Origin: Amphirosellinia nigrospora
Taxonomy: Eukaryota > Ascomycota > Sordariomycetes > Xylariales > Xylariaceae
NCBI GenBank assembly: GCA_004123355.1
Contig: SCHM01000001.1
Coordinates: 6,254,001-6,318,000, forward strand
Length of the DNA stretch: 64,000 bases
Direction: 5' to 3'
Each line of letters begins with the position of its first letter. Position 1 is the stretch's first letter. The position numbers and the translations under genes were made by a program. Below, in pieces: positions 48,692-61,435 of the stretch. Under the pieces are notes generated by a model. The model saw only the letters and a program-made list of their open reading frames with translations. It had not been told where the DNA came from and ran no database searches.

Positions 48692-50131
48692 ACGCGTAAA
48701 GTAGACGGATCAAGATCTCGCCAAAAATGGCACAGCAGCATCTCGCCACTAACTCTTTTGATATTAAGGGGTGAGATAATGAGGAAGAGATGGAAAAAAG
48801 ACGCTTCGTTTGCTTTTTGCTACCCAAAATCTTTTTAATTCTAATCATCTAATTCGCATGAGACCGGGGAGGGCACTTTTTATTCACTTGGGCGCGGCTT
48901 TGTGTTGCCGGCTCAAATTTTCATGACTGGATTTTTTTATGATAATGAAGACGAGAAAAGTCTAATTCAGTATATAAAATAATCAAATTGACCTGTTAAA
49001 GGGGCTATTTCAAACGTACCTACCATCATGTGCTTGCTCACTAACTAAATCACCGCCGTTAATTCCTTCTTATTCTCCAGCCATATAACTGACTATCTAG
49101 TCGCGTAACACATACGAAATGCCAAGCTAAGTAGAAGCGTTGAAGCGTTACTTACAGCATCACGATGAACAAAAAAACCGTTACCTGTCGGTTAACCGTT
49201 CCTGGCCAAGTTGGGCGGGAGGGAGCTCTAGCGTAGCGTAGCGTCTGGTCTGGGTGGATTGCATTCTAGAAAACTTGGCAGGCACCATGTCGCATTGTCG
49301 ATCGATCGGCGATGTGAGCAAGAGATCTCGAAACTTAGCGTTCCATCTCTTTCTCTTCTCTGGAGGCTCTGCAAGATGCTAACCAGAACCAGCCTATTAG
49401 TTTAAATCATAGCTTAAATCCCGGAGATAGCTCCGGAGGGAGGCTCAGCGAATCTTGAATCTGGTTAGTTTAGGTACGCTTACTTAATCCATTACTACTA
49501 TCAGTAAATTAAAAGATATACACATAGTTGAGTGCTGAGTGTGTGATGTTGGGCTTGTAAGAAAGGTAGTTAGGCTCTAGAAAATAGCAGTGGTTGTCAA
49601 CTCATTCGCCGACATGCATCTATTAATAGACTGGTAACAGCAAGGCGTGGCATTACCGCTTCAATGAACAACACGGGGATACCAGGCAAGGTCATACATA
49701 ACTGTAATTGCGGGGTATGCCCCATCTTGATCTTTTTTATCTAAGTCTTCGGACTAGTCCGGTTCACGAATCGACAAAACTTATACGTACAAACGTATTA
49801 TGCTTCGTACATCAAGGTACATCCGATTAACCCGACCTCAGAGGGATCCCTCTGCCAGCTGCGTCTTCCGGCAGCAGACAAATATACGCCGCCAATGATA
49901 ATGCAATGCCTACTTTGTAACAACCCCCAAAATGCACAACCTGAACCCCGCCAGATGCCCTACAGATTACATGAAAGACAGAGACGTATGCGTCGAGGGA
50001 TTCGACCACATTAGTACGTTCACCCTGCACCGGCTGTTCGATATTCCTCGTCTTTCTCCTTTGATACGATTTCTTGCTTGCCGCTAGTCTATATTCCATC
50101 TTGGCTATGCTCTGGACCGAGAGGACGAATT
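48692..50131. other. intergenic, no gene recognised
   Basis: AT-rich sequence between the wall-protein stop and the stop of the large actin-binding gene. A GTAGC tandem (GCGTAGCGTAGCGT) lies near 49233. Frames are short. Confidence 0.45.
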
Positions 50132-53100
50132 CTAGTCACTCAAGGCCTGCAGGGCCTGGCCTAAAGACACAACTTTGAGGCTACGACCCCTTTTTAAACC
50201 AGGGTTCGTGTTTGTGATTGTAGGACTTAGAGCTTCTTGCCACTTGCGGAAAACGCTCTTCATGTCTCGCGGAATACCTTCAAGCACAACAGTGGAGACT
50301 GGCACAAACGGTCTGTCTTCCGCACTGGCTGCTAGGATTGCGTATTCTTGCGCGAAGTCTAGCGCGTTGTGGAATGAGGCATATTCAGCTTGTGCGTGCG
50401 ACCCCACAACGATATATAATTCGAAGAAGGCATCAATTATGTAGATGCTTATTGGCGATAAATCGGGCTGAGAGAATGTGGATAGCTCTACGATCTGAAG
50501 TGATGATGCGTTAGTGACGAGATGTAAATGTGGAATTCAGAAACGATTCACCTGCTGCTTAGAGGCAGCGTCCGACAGGAATAGTCGGCTGCTGTATTTG
50601 TCGTAATTGGGCTTGAGCCGCCAGTGGTCCGCAGAACCAAACCTTTTGGCACCGCCAAAGAGATCCCAAAACACTGCGGGCTCGTTGCCCTCCTCAACCT
50701 CTTCCAATTCGCCCGAGAGTGCATAATCCATTCCTATCAGACGTGCACAGCTGAGCTCGTCTGCACTGCTACCTTTGCCTTTCCACAAGTAACATTTGCC
50801 AGCTTGAGTGATGAGATAGGGGAATCCAGAGCAGAGCGCCGACGATGTGAAATCGACTTCATCAAAGACAACGTGTTCGCGATACCGACGTCCACAAAGC
50901 ATGTGCGGAGCGAGTGAGTCATATTTATTACCTGAGCCACGTTGGGTAATCACAATACCGCCAAGAGCTTGGAGAAACTCGGGCGTCTCTTTCCCTTGTT
51001 TAACCTTGATCAAGACGCCACCAAAAGCACGTGCCTCACGGGCTACGGCAACTTCCACATCTTCGATGATAGACCTAGATACTTCGTCTCCGGCCCAGAA
51101 ATAAACTTCGGCTATTTTTCTGCCGATTTCGTTGTTGAAAGTGTGGGTGCAAATATACATTTCATGTTCGAACAACGTGCGCTCGTGATGTGCAGGAACC
51201 GGTTGCTTCTTACCGTCAGCCGACAACTGAAATAGCTGGGCGCTTAAAGTCTGGATTTTTGACGGTGTTGAATCTGGTCGTCGCATGAGCAACTCAGCAG
51301 TGTCGACACGATATTCTCTGCGACGGCGATCTGAGCCAAAGAAATCTCGAATCATAACCGAGGGATCACTTGATTGTTTGGTAGGGGATCGCATGGGCGA
51401 AGTAGTGACGGCAAGCGACTTAAGTCCCGGTGACGATAAGGATCCACTCGACGTACGAACTGGGGGGTTCGGCAGTGGCCTGGGACCTGAAGGAGCGACC
51501 ACTTTACTTTCGGCTTTGGTACCAATACCACCAGCTTCAGTCCTTGGAGACTGTTGTTTTGGGGACAAGGATGAAGGGGAAGGTAAGGGTACTTTGGGTT
51601 TATTCAATGACGGTGAACGCTGCTGTTGTTTTTGTTGTGGGTCTTGGGTTGATGTTTTGTCGAGAAAACTTCCCATTTTAAGGGGGGTCTCGGACGTTGT
51701 AGGTCGCTCAGGCGCGCTTCTCTTATCTACAGTCGACGCAGCGTCTGCAAACTGGGAGAAACGGTTTATGTTGAGCTTTCCAGGGCTTGCAGATTTGGGG
51801 GATATCTGCTTTGGCTCATCCGAAATCTTCCCCGATATAGACTGTTGCCCCTGGGCTGCTAATGCCGCGATCTGTCCAAGAATCTTGCTCTCTGGCTTTG
51901 AATTATCGGTAGCAACTTCACTCGGTGCCGTTGGTTCGGTAGCAAGTTTTGATAAACCCATTAACGTAGTTGGCTTTGGACGTGGTTGTATGGGTGTTGT
52001 GTATGCCTTTTTTGAAAAATCGAGAGGATTCGCTTGAGACAAGGGGGCAGCGTTATCTAGTTGCATGATTGAGCTTCCTACCCGCGCTCGTTTAGGTGAA
52101 TCGGATTTAGACTCTTCGTTAGTTATAAGCGGCGCAGGAGATTTCGTCGGTGCTTTTCTCTTAGGGCCGCGCGCACGATTCTTGGTCATGTGCATCAACT
52201 TCGGCCCAGATCCGGCCTCATTATCGTGAGTCTCAGCTCTAGAGCCTGAGAGGCTTGTCTCTACGGAGTTGGCTCTGGGGCCCGAAGTGGTAGGAGGCCC
52301 TCTAGAGAGAAAACCAGCAAGAGCAGGGTTGAATCGGTTCGCCAACGCACTTCCGCCAATCTTTCCTGGGAGACGTGCCGGGCTATTCATCTCAGTGGCC
52401 CGGTCTGTTGAACCACCGGTAGGTCTAGGAACGGAAAGTTTTCGTATGCTCAGTGGCTCTGTTGATGTGCTTTGCCCTTCCGTTTTTGGGTTTGATGGCT
52501 CCATAATAGAGCCACGTTTCTCCAGAGTACTGAAACGCTCGAATCTTCCTGCAAGGCTTCCCGATACGGAATCCCGCTGAGATATGACACTCGGTCTTCG
52601 TGACTCTATCCCTGTCGCATCCGAAGCAACTGAGTCTCGTTTAACAGTGTTAGAACGACCAAGTTCAGCTCGTTTTAAAAGGCCTTCAGGAATTGGATTT
52701 TCACTCGACACACTATTATTTCGTGTTGTGCCTCGGCCTTCGGACTGGGCCACCTTGAACTCCTTTTTCTTAGTCAAAATAGCATCTTTGAACTCATCTA
52801 CTCGCTCTGACTTTTGGGGACCACCTGTAGCATTCAATGCTGCCTTCCCCCTAGTGATGTTGTTTTTCAATTCATCCGGAGCCTGGTAGTTCTGCGTTGT
52901 TGTCCTCCGAAGATTGCCAAACACGTTCTTAAATTCTACCTCATTTGAACTGGTAGGAGGAGCGGCTGGTGGTGCTCTGGCTTTCAACGTTGCCCGAAAA
53001 TCTTTCTTCGGGGGTGTTGCAGGTTTTGCTTTGCTGACTGAAGGTATTGCTGCTTTAATTTCACCGACAGGCTCAGATTTGGATTTGACTGGACCTGACA

Positions 53101-55052
53101 GCGTTGGCAGTTGTGGTTCGCTAGGTTTTGTGTTCATCACAGGAGCATTGATGCTGCTGATAGAGGGAGATGGGCTATGCAGACTGCCCCGTACCACTGG
53201 GGTAGTGGTCATGCCAGGCGCAGAGGATCTCATAAGCCCACCAATGCTAACTTGATGTTTGTGTGACACGACTGGGGCCTTGCTGGTTTCTGTTCCAGAG
53301 TTACTGGCCTTCTGTGCTTTCGCCTTCTGGATTTCTGCCATCCATGCAGGCTGGCTAGGCGGAGCCGGAGCCGTTTTTGGCTTCGGAGATTCGGGCTTGT
53401 TCAGCGCCGATTCAAGCCAGCTAGATTTCTGAGGACTCCATCTACGAGGATCCATGGTTTTTGAGGGACTAACTGGAGGTGTGACTCTTCCGGAATCCTG
53501 ACCTTGCGGCTCCGGAGACGCCGCAGTATCAGGTTTTACTGAAGTACCGATTCTCGACGCGGGTCGTTCTTCTTCGTAATCCTCACTCGAGCTAGGCCTT
53601 GTCTGTTCCGAGAATGGAACCCCAAGCACGCTTATCGGTCTGGCTTTGGAGTTGGCTCTTGCCCGAGCCGTAGGGTCATAGCTGTTGCGGTTTGAAACGA
53701 TGGAATCCGCACGTTGCAACCCCGGGGGTGATTGCACATTCCACCTTTTGCTAACACTCTCAGACCTCTTCAACATAGCGCTTTGTACAAAACCTCCCAT
53801 GCCTTTCGTAGGTGAAACAGGTCGTTCTGTTCTAGTGGGAGATGTTCGGCCGGGTGGAGGAGAGAGTGGACCATGTGTTTCCTGGGCTAATTCGACATCT
53901 GGTTGACTGTTATTCGGAGGGGGGTCCAGTCTCTGGGCATCGGATAGGTTGGTAGGTGAAGTAACTGTGCTCCGAAGTGCCGGTGACTCCAGGAGGGAGG
54001 TGTTTCCGTTGCGGAAAGACTCGCCTGATGTACTGCGCGACATACCCGGTAGCTGGGTCTGGGCGGAAGATAGGTCTACGGTTTGTGTATCTTCGACCTG
54101 CGTTCGCCTATAGGCAGCGGAACTGGTGCCTCTATCGGCAGTCTGGCGGAACCAAGCAGGGTCCTTGGAAGCCAGTGCAGAAGCGATCTGGTCCCTTGAT
54201 GGGGTCTCGGCGGTGGTATCCTGTTCAGGGGTATGATTGGAAGAACGGGTTGCATTTTCAGCTGCAAACATAGAGAGCGGGCGACTTCTTGATTGCTCTG
54301 AGGCCTGTGAATTGGGCCGTCTCTGCCATGAAAGACCCCGAGCGGTAGTCCCCGTCCGCGTAGGGGACGATGGGTAATTTGGCTTGATTTCGGCCTCCAG
54401 AGGCGACTCGTTCTCCTTTGCCGGGGAAGTTGAAACTGACGCGACAGCAGCCATGTTGTCTTCCTCAACGTTGGGTGCAGACTGCAATTGGGAACTAGAG
54501 GGCGGGAAGAGAATTGGAGACGCGGCCAGATCCAGGCGTTCTGCACGGTGACCGTCGTTGGGCTGAGGCGGCGGCGGGGTGTTTACCGGCGACGCTTTTT
54601 GGGGGGAAATGGATCTAGCGCGTTCTGGTGGGAAACTCGATTGTCAGCAGTTGTATTCAAACAGACGACGGTAGCACTTGTGATAGCAACAGAAGCACAA
54701 GCAATAATAGAGCGCGCACTAAGTGCTGCGGCGGGATCACTGTCTGCGCACAAATGCCCCGATACGGAGCAACGAGGCGCACCATCACGGGCCGAGAGGC
54801 AGCAAAGATGGAACAGCAGCGGGGACAAAACAATGCCCAAAGCACGCGGGATAAAATGTAAAATAGCGCGAGGTAGGATGGCGACGAGATGTCAAGAGAG
54901 GAGAGGCTCTTACCACGACGACGGGCTTGCCGCTCCTTGCGGTCTTGCAGTATCTTCTCCTCTAATTCCCTCGACCGAGCTTCATCCTCCTCGACTCGGC
55001 GTTCTCCCAGCTCTTTAACCTGGGACAGAAAGCGGGACACGTCCTCAGACAT
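50132..55052 (-). CDS. DUF4045 and gelsolin-domain protein, 1524 aa
   Basis: Exons: 55052-54914, 54624-50552, 50494-50132; phases agree. Residues 1-46 form a charged coiled-coil start (SRFLSQVKELGERRVEEDEA, RELEEKILQDRKERQARRR). A disordered Ser/Pro/Lys-rich region follows to about residue 1130, with many SP/TP sites, short KAxxPP-type blocks (FRATLKARAPPAAPP, FKNVFGNLRRTTTQNY, LKNNITRGKAALN) and a QQKQQQ run. This is the DUF4045 layout. The C-terminal third has gelsolin-like repeats (AEVYFWAGDEVS, GKCYLWKGKGSSADEL, SFHNALDFAQEYAI in the last exon). Such proteins are expected to bind actin at tips or septa; that is inference. Intron 1 is long for this locus (289 bases). No frame damage across 4 kb. 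Confidence 0.87.
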
Positions 55053-56801
55053 CGGGACGAGGGCAACGGCGGTGGTGGGGGGTGGACTCTAGGCTCTTGT
55101 TTACAGAGTTGCGGGTACGAGCGCATGACAGTGGAAACACGCGCGACGCTTAATCGACCCAGGGCACTTAGTATAGGTAGTCTTGGTCTTGTTATTCGGT
55201 ACCTACACTTACCTATCTGTGCCGTATAAAGGTAGAATAAATGTGGTGGTGGATAGCCAAGTGGGGAGGGACACAACCGGAATCTGTTGTTGCGGTAACT
55301 GCCTACACTGCGCGTATTACGTAGGCATTGAAGGATTCTAAATAGTAGCGGGCAGTCTATTGTAAAAAACGACGAAGCTGAAAGATCAAGGACGGTTGGT
55401 TGCACGATGTTTTGGACGCACGACAGGGTTTTGCTTATTTCCTAGCTCCGTCAGCTATTGCAAGTAGTGTAGTGTACTATGTACCGTACGCACATTCACA
55501 TTGGGTGGTGTAAGATGGATACAGTGCCCAGTGGTCTCTGCAGTGGCCTGTCTGGTCTACCACCCCTGCCTTGGCCCTACCCGGTGTGGGCATGTGTGGA
55601 TACATAGCTCGTCCATGACAGGTGGTGGTCTGGATTGCGCCATTTTAATTGGCTCGGTTCTTTTTGTCAATTATGCCTTGTATTAAAGTTGTTTTGCATT
55701 AACTCTACCTCTTCAACTTGAACCTTCCCGCTTTGCAAGCCCGTAACAAGAGCGCGTTGTTGTGGTTCTAGCCAGGTCCTAGCACCCTTAAGCCCGTTCC
55801 TCGATCGCCTGAACCAGGGATTATGTGGTAGCCATGTAGGCGTTATGTAAAGGAACGGGCCTCAAACCGGTTATCGAAGTCGTTGGGTTTTCTTACGATC
55901 CAATCATAAAACGATACATATACTTACAATTTCATCACACCGCAATATTCGGTCTGCCGGTCGCTCCGGGAGCGCCTTCTCCGATGCGGCTCCTCTTCCG
56001 GATGTCGAACTACTAGATGAGGCGGGCCAAATGTCAGGTTTCCTGGTACCCTATGTGCCGTACCAGCGATCCTCAGATCGGCACATTTCTTGCATGTTGG
56101 GTTATATAACGGGATTGAACCCATCATGCAGGCTTATATATTAGGTTACCAATTGTAGATGTCTATACGTTGACAAGTAGATGTCCTGCGGCTCCTGGTA
56201 CCAGCCGGACGGGAAAATGTCGTCTTGTCGGACCCGGTAGGCGTTGTGGACCCTGTTGCGTAAGCCTCTCGAAGGCATGCATGTTGTAGACGAGGCAGAA
56301 CAGCATCGTGGTCACAGAGTGGTTGAAAGCTTAACTTTTAAAAGCGAGCTCCTTGCGTGTAAGCTTCCTCCCGGCTTCGGGTCCTTGGCTACCATGAGCG
56401 AAGACACCAGCGATAAGCTCGCCGAAGAAGAAGGGATTCAGGGGCACCTAGTGAATGTGGTAGCCAAATAAACATCGGCGGCCCGGGCGGTCGAAGCTTA
56501 TCGATGCCACACAAGAATAGGCGAGAGGCTTGACTGACATGTCGGGGCTTGATGAGCACTCAATCTCACGGATATATAATAATAGGTTGAGCATAACTTT
56601 CTTTCTAGCTATGCTACCCAGATCGGGCGCATTATTTGAGTCTGTTAGTCTGTGGCCTATATATTAAAGACGTTGCTGCGATTATGCCCCTGTGCCTTGG
56701 TCCGTTAGCATTGCCAATCGCAGGTAAATTGTTCATTGTGAGCTTCACAATTCCGTGACCAATTTCCAGGTTGTTGATAGCTGCCCCCATATTTCATTTA
56801 C
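55053..56801. other. intergenic, no gene recognised
   Basis: Holds the promoter of the gelsolin-domain gene and the 3' side of Arl2. The frames 55501-55686 and 56244-56471 lack features. No tRNA-like fold was found by eye. Confidence 0.45.
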
Positions 56802-57627
56802 TCAATACAAGAACAATCTCGCCTTCGCATCTTCAACAACCCATGCGACGCCTTCGTTCAGATTGTCCCCTGTCATAGCGCTACAACGCAGGACATGCCA
56901 CTGGTGGGAGCGGATAGCCTTGAGCTGAAGGCCCTGCAGAATCTCTGCCTCGTCCATGCATCCCTGGACGTCGGTCTTGTTGGCGAAGATGAGGAGACTG
57001 GCACCCGAAAGTCGCTTGACGCGAGTGTTAGCAACATGTCGATAGAAAGCATGTGTGCTAACAAGTAGGTTCTAACCTCTTCCTGCAATAGTCCGTGTAG
57101 TTCCCCGCGACAGTCGTCGATGCGCAATCGATCCGTGGCGTCTACGACCCAGATAAGGGCGTCTGTCTTCTCAAAATAGTTGCGCCAGTACGAGCGCAAC
57201 GTCTTCTGACCGCCGACGTCCCCTGTCATTGTTGTTAGTGTTTACAGTCCTACGGGATTGTATAGTTGTTGCACTCACAGATATTTAATTTATACCTAAT
57301 AAACGCCCGGGGAAATGGTCAGCCGTCTGTATGGTTTTCGTGTAATGGCAGGAGACAAGAAAAGGAAGTGCCAATAGAGAGCCTCACCCTTCGTAATCAA
57401 TCGTCTTGATAATGAACCCCAGTGTAGGACTGACGGTATTAACGTCCTCATTCATGATCTTTTTGACAATCGTTGTCTTCCCCGCATTGTCCAGGCCCCT
57501 TAGCAGCAATTCGTTAGCCCTGTAAAGCTAAATTTGTAGCGATTGACAATCAGGAAGGGAGGTCTTACAGCATCAGGATTCGCATTTCCTTGTCTTTTGA
57601 CCTCGCCTTGCGTAAGATTGACAACAT
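56802..57627 (-). CDS. arl2: Arl2-type small GTPase (ADP-ribosylation factor-like 2)
   Basis: Arl2 (Cin4/Alp41) acts with tubulin cofactors in beta-tubulin folding and microtubule maintenance. Exons: 57627-57569, 57498-57388, 57295-57279, 57222-57077, 57014-56802; 181 aa, all phases close. Motifs: [20 protein letters not shown]1 GLDNAGKTT, Thr switch SPTLGF, G3 [19 protein letters not shown]4 FANKTDV, and a CSAM G5 block. The start lacks the N-myristoyl Gly, as in Arl2. Exon 3 is only 17 bases and codes YKLNI plus parts of the flanking Gly and Trp codons. The acceptor of intron 1 is AAG at 57499, downstream of GGCTAAC. The family Phe-Asn after LGF is FII here (LGFIIKTI). Confidence 0.93.
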
Positions 57628-57963
57628 GTTTGATGTCGGAATGCTGGCGCGCCTAGTAAATTGGCGTTTTTTGGTATTCTTTGCGTTCAATTCCCATATT
57701 CAGGTTCGTACCAATGGCGAGGTGTTTGAGGTAGCTAAATCTTCAGTGTCGCCCTGCGCAACTGCATCGATTGCTGCCTAAGTAAATACTTCACGTGATG
57801 CTCGCATCCACACTCACACAACACAACCGCCGAACTTTGGAACTGACTCTGATTTCTGATTAAAGGATGCTTACGGATGTGTGTTGTTATGGCGTTCTTA
57901 TGATAATTATACGACTTAATAATTCTAGTCGAATCTATACAGCTTAGCAATTCAATCCTTCCG
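57628..57963. other. intergenic, Arl2 promoter side
   Basis: 336 bases between the Arl2 start and the stop of the DUF2235 gene on the same strand. Nothing else is seen. Confidence 0.5.
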
Positions 57964-60539
57964 CTATCTTTGTTCACTCACGCTCTGTCCCTCGGTGCCA
58001 CTGTTATGCTGAGCTGGGTTCCCAGCCTTCAGAGCCTTTTGCTCAAGGTGGTGCCACTCCCTGTGCAGACGCTTCATCATCTTTCTGAAATTCCAAAGAT
58101 GGAACGCCTTAAACTCGCTGACGTCCTGCTTTTCTGCATATTTACAGACATGCACTTTACCAGCCGCCAACGCCAACAGATGTTGTTCGTACGGGCCCAT
58201 GTTCTCCTCCACCATCTGTCTGATGGGGGGCGCCATAATTTCTGGTCCAATGTATTCCCACACCCAGCGTTCCGAAGGGTCCAGGCTGAGCATCATCAAT
58301 TCTTCTGCTGAGACGGTCGCTCTATCCTCTGCGCTGCTTCCTGCTTCTTCTGGTGGGAGAGCCGTTGTTCCAGGTTGGCCCCTGGGACTTGTTGGCCCCC
58401 AGTCTGCCGTCCGTGGAACGGGATCAAAGAATTGATCAGTAACTCGCCGAGGTCGCCAGTACTGTAATAGCCCAAGTTAGCTATCGTCGCTTTAAGCGCG
58501 GTCTGTGAGTATTCTAGAGTTGTAGGGACCCCCTAAAAACAATACATCCCAATCGACCTCTTTTATCCTCGGGTTTAGAATGGGAAGATGTTGACTCAAA
58601 AACCACTAACTTTGAGCAGAGCTGGGCAATCCCAGACAGCTGAATCGTTCAGACCGAGACCTTCACAAGCCAATCGTACCCTGACGCTTGGATGAATTCG
58701 CTCGTTAGTGTCTTCTAGAAATTCTGGCAATGGGCGTCCGTTTTGGGGGTTGATTTTCTTGTACATGCCCGGCGCGCGCGAGACACTTCCAATCAAATCA
58801 TAGAGGCAACCGGTGGCAGATTGAATATAATGTAGCGACCATGGGCGAATCGGCTTATTCTGTTCGTAGATGGTCTTCTCAGCCCAAGCTGTTGGCATCT
58901 TGTTTCGGCGGTGCGGGGTACTCTCTGGCTCTCGATTCGTGTAGAACTTCACAGTCGACTCATAGGCCCTTCCGAGTGCGTCGGATCTGAACTCGCAACC
59001 GACCGACGACAGCTGATCCATCATCCCTTGTAAGATGTTAGCTTGCTTCCTAGTAGAATATGCTCGGTAGACTGGGAGGGTAGTAGTGTAGACAATACGG
59101 ACAAGCAAGCGTGGTATTAGCAACACCCTGGTCGGGCCATCCGCCTCCAATATTCGCATGACTGCCTGGGACTGAGCTCGGAGTTAGCGACCGCCACTTA
59201 GAGCGTGACGTTCGAGGATTTCCCAAGCAGTTAGGCACTATTTTGCCTTGGAAAGGAGATCTAGTACTTTAGAAGTTGTCAAAGATTCCGAGAGTTGCTT
59301 ACACCAAACTTGCCGAAGATCGGATGTGTCCTGCTCCTGTGCCCGCCTTTCCTAGAGGGTTGGAGTGAATGGGCCTCTCATCTCGTCTAAGGCTAAGGCG
59401 TGAAAACCATGTTGGATCTTGCTCGAGAGGTGAGTATTGTAGAACTGGTATGTGCACGTCGTTAGCTTGCATACTTGATAAATCGGGTTTAAGAGAGACT
59501 TATTCATGTGTACATCGCTTGATACCTAGTCTTGATAAGAACTCTATATCTGGTATGCCCAGGGACCCAACAGTGTCCCATACGCCTTTCTGACGTTAGT
59601 GACATTTCGATGCGGTTGTTATCTAGGCAGTCGTACCAATTGCCAACACTCGAATCAGGGAACCCTGTCCATTGTTCCCTTTTACTCGCGAATACCCTTT
59701 CTGATGTTCACACTGAGGTCAGAACAGCGACTACTTCAAAAATTAGAATCCTTACCTCAATGAGCCGCTCACGGTAAGTCGAGGCTGCATTCTCGCCCTT
59801 GGGTTTGTTCGTAAACGGCATTGTTGGGAACGGATCGTCGTAATGCTCATTGGTCCAGTTTTGCATATCTTTAAAGATGGGGTAGAAATATTCCATCCCT
59901 TCTCGAGTTAGAAGCCCAAGGTCTGATATCATGCCACCGATCGACCTTGCCGTAAAGGCACCTCGACTGAAGCCGAGAAGGACGATTTCGTCTCCGTCGA
60001 CATAGTTTGCGCATATAAAGGCGTAAGCTTCGCGGATGTTCTGTCGCTCGTAAGTATATGGGTATAAATATCTGCCTGGTCGCAGCTGACCTCTGATATA
60101 CCAATACCAAAAGCGCCACCGAATAGCCTATCTATGAACCCCGATCTCGAGCCGATGCCGGATTGGTAGTAAATTATCTGGAACTGCAGTTCTTGCGGTT
60201 AGCATCGCCGCCGTAAGTTTTTTTCGACTTAGGAAAATCTCCTAGGTAGGGTAAGATAAAACGTATTGGCCAAAATTGGAAGAAAACTACACGCAGAGTT
60301 ACCTACTACTCCATCGGAACACGTCCTCTTGAAGCACCTCGAGATCCGAGTCACATTGGAAGGAATTTGAAGCTTAGGTTCGGGTCTGTCCCCTTTTGAG
60401 CTAATACGTCCATCGTCCCTAGAATTGTAAGCATTGTGATAACTTAATGCCTAGCGCTTTACCTATGCGGTGCGTACGAGTTTTGCCATGTTCCATCGCA
60501 ACAAACAATAATTCGCTTTCTCGACGTCGATGGAGGCAT
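57964..60539 (-). pseudogene. DUF2235 alpha/beta-hydrolase gene with one in-frame TAG
   Basis: DUF2235 proteins are alpha/beta hydrolases related to Tle1-type phospholipase effectors; fungal members are uncharacterised. Exons: 60539-60463, 60418-60307, 60183-60091, 60040-59756, 59712-59637, 59585-59526, 59473-59303, 59171-59103, 59026-58611, 58461-57964, a phase-consistent chain of 619 codons. Blocks in order: RKRIIVCCDGTWQNS, IPSNVTRISRCFKR, IIYYQSGIGS, the nucleophile elbow GFSRGAFTARS (Ser in GFSRG), GVWDTVGSLGIPDIEF (Asp), HALALDE, and RQVWFPGSHANIGGGW (His in GSHANIGGG). So the catalytic Ser, Asp and His all remain. The codon at 59354-59352 is TAG where the family reads Trp in TLWERR, one G-to-A step. 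Nothing else is broken, so it is either a recent pseudogene, a strain allele or a base error. The junction 59526/59473 and the 149-base last intron are less certain. Confidence 0.75.
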
Positions 60540-60936
60540 GTTTGCATGATTGCTGCAATGGACATGTATTTGGGTGAATATCAGATACAAGATAGGTGAG
60601 ATGCGAATTGATATTTATTGGCGAAAATCAGGTTTTCTCCCAAGGCGGCCTGCCAGACGATGATGAAAGGATCATTGTTATACCTGCACAAGGCTATTTG
60701 GGACAATACCTACTTAGGTACCAACGACCACCGACAATCGAGGTCCGGCAGTAGCCTTCTCCTTCGTCGACCTTCACGAAGGCAGGAAAGACGACTGGTT
60801 ATGTACCGCACCTATACATATATCACTTGGATTCACTCAAAGCAAGGCAAGAACGTCTCAATGAAGCCAGGCTCGACAGAGGACCTCAAGTCCAGGTCCA
60901 GATGCAATACCTGAGGAATGAGCATTGGCGGTTAGG

Positions 60937-60946
60937 TACCTAGGTA
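60937..60946. repeat. TACCTAGGTA palindrome, copy 4
   Basis: An exact copy about 400 bases upstream of the DUF2235 start, in the divergent intergenic region. Confidence 0.6.
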
Positions 60947-61435
60947 TCTACTAATTGCCGTGTTTCCGTCAGACAAGCTTCTTATTCGACGGAGGCGATG
61001 ATAAAACTGTCTGAATGCTATCAGGAGTTTGCCATGCTGCTAGAATTTGGAATATTCCTGGTCACATGCAAAGAGAGCTTCCGCTCGTGGCCGAGATAAG
61101 GAGGTCTGTATATCTAAAGAGAGTCATCTTAACACATACCAGTCGCAACTTTTCGTGTGCCTATTATTCCTTTAGAGATCGGCCATTAATAAGATATGAA
61201 GGCAAGATAGCACTTGATAATAAGCTAAGAGGGAAGCCTTAAAAGTGGTTGGTTCTGTACCTAGTGGAGAGATTTGCGGCTGACACTGCTAGGGCCATTT
61301 TTAGGACTGCTTACAGGGGGCACAGTTGGGTAGGTAGACAGGAGCCTTGCCCCAGACATAGCACCAATCGTATTTCCCCTTCTCGGACCCCAGATTCTCA
61401 TACCTTAAACCTCAGAGACATACACCTCAAATCTC

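Noticed and set aside
51285-52037. A 250-codon plus-strand frame inside the gelsolin-domain gene
   Set aside because: Antisense shadow of a long open exon; no domain and no splice or start context.
55700-56130. A possible tRNA gene among GC-rich short stems
   Set aside because: No anticodon arm or B-box-like GGTTCGAANCC could be placed in a cloverleaf.
59637-59756. A frameshift between exons 4 and 6 of the DUF2235 gene
   Set aside because: An intermediate 76-base exon (59712-59637, ending SLIRVLAI) closes the phase and matches the expected lead into GVWDTVGSLG.
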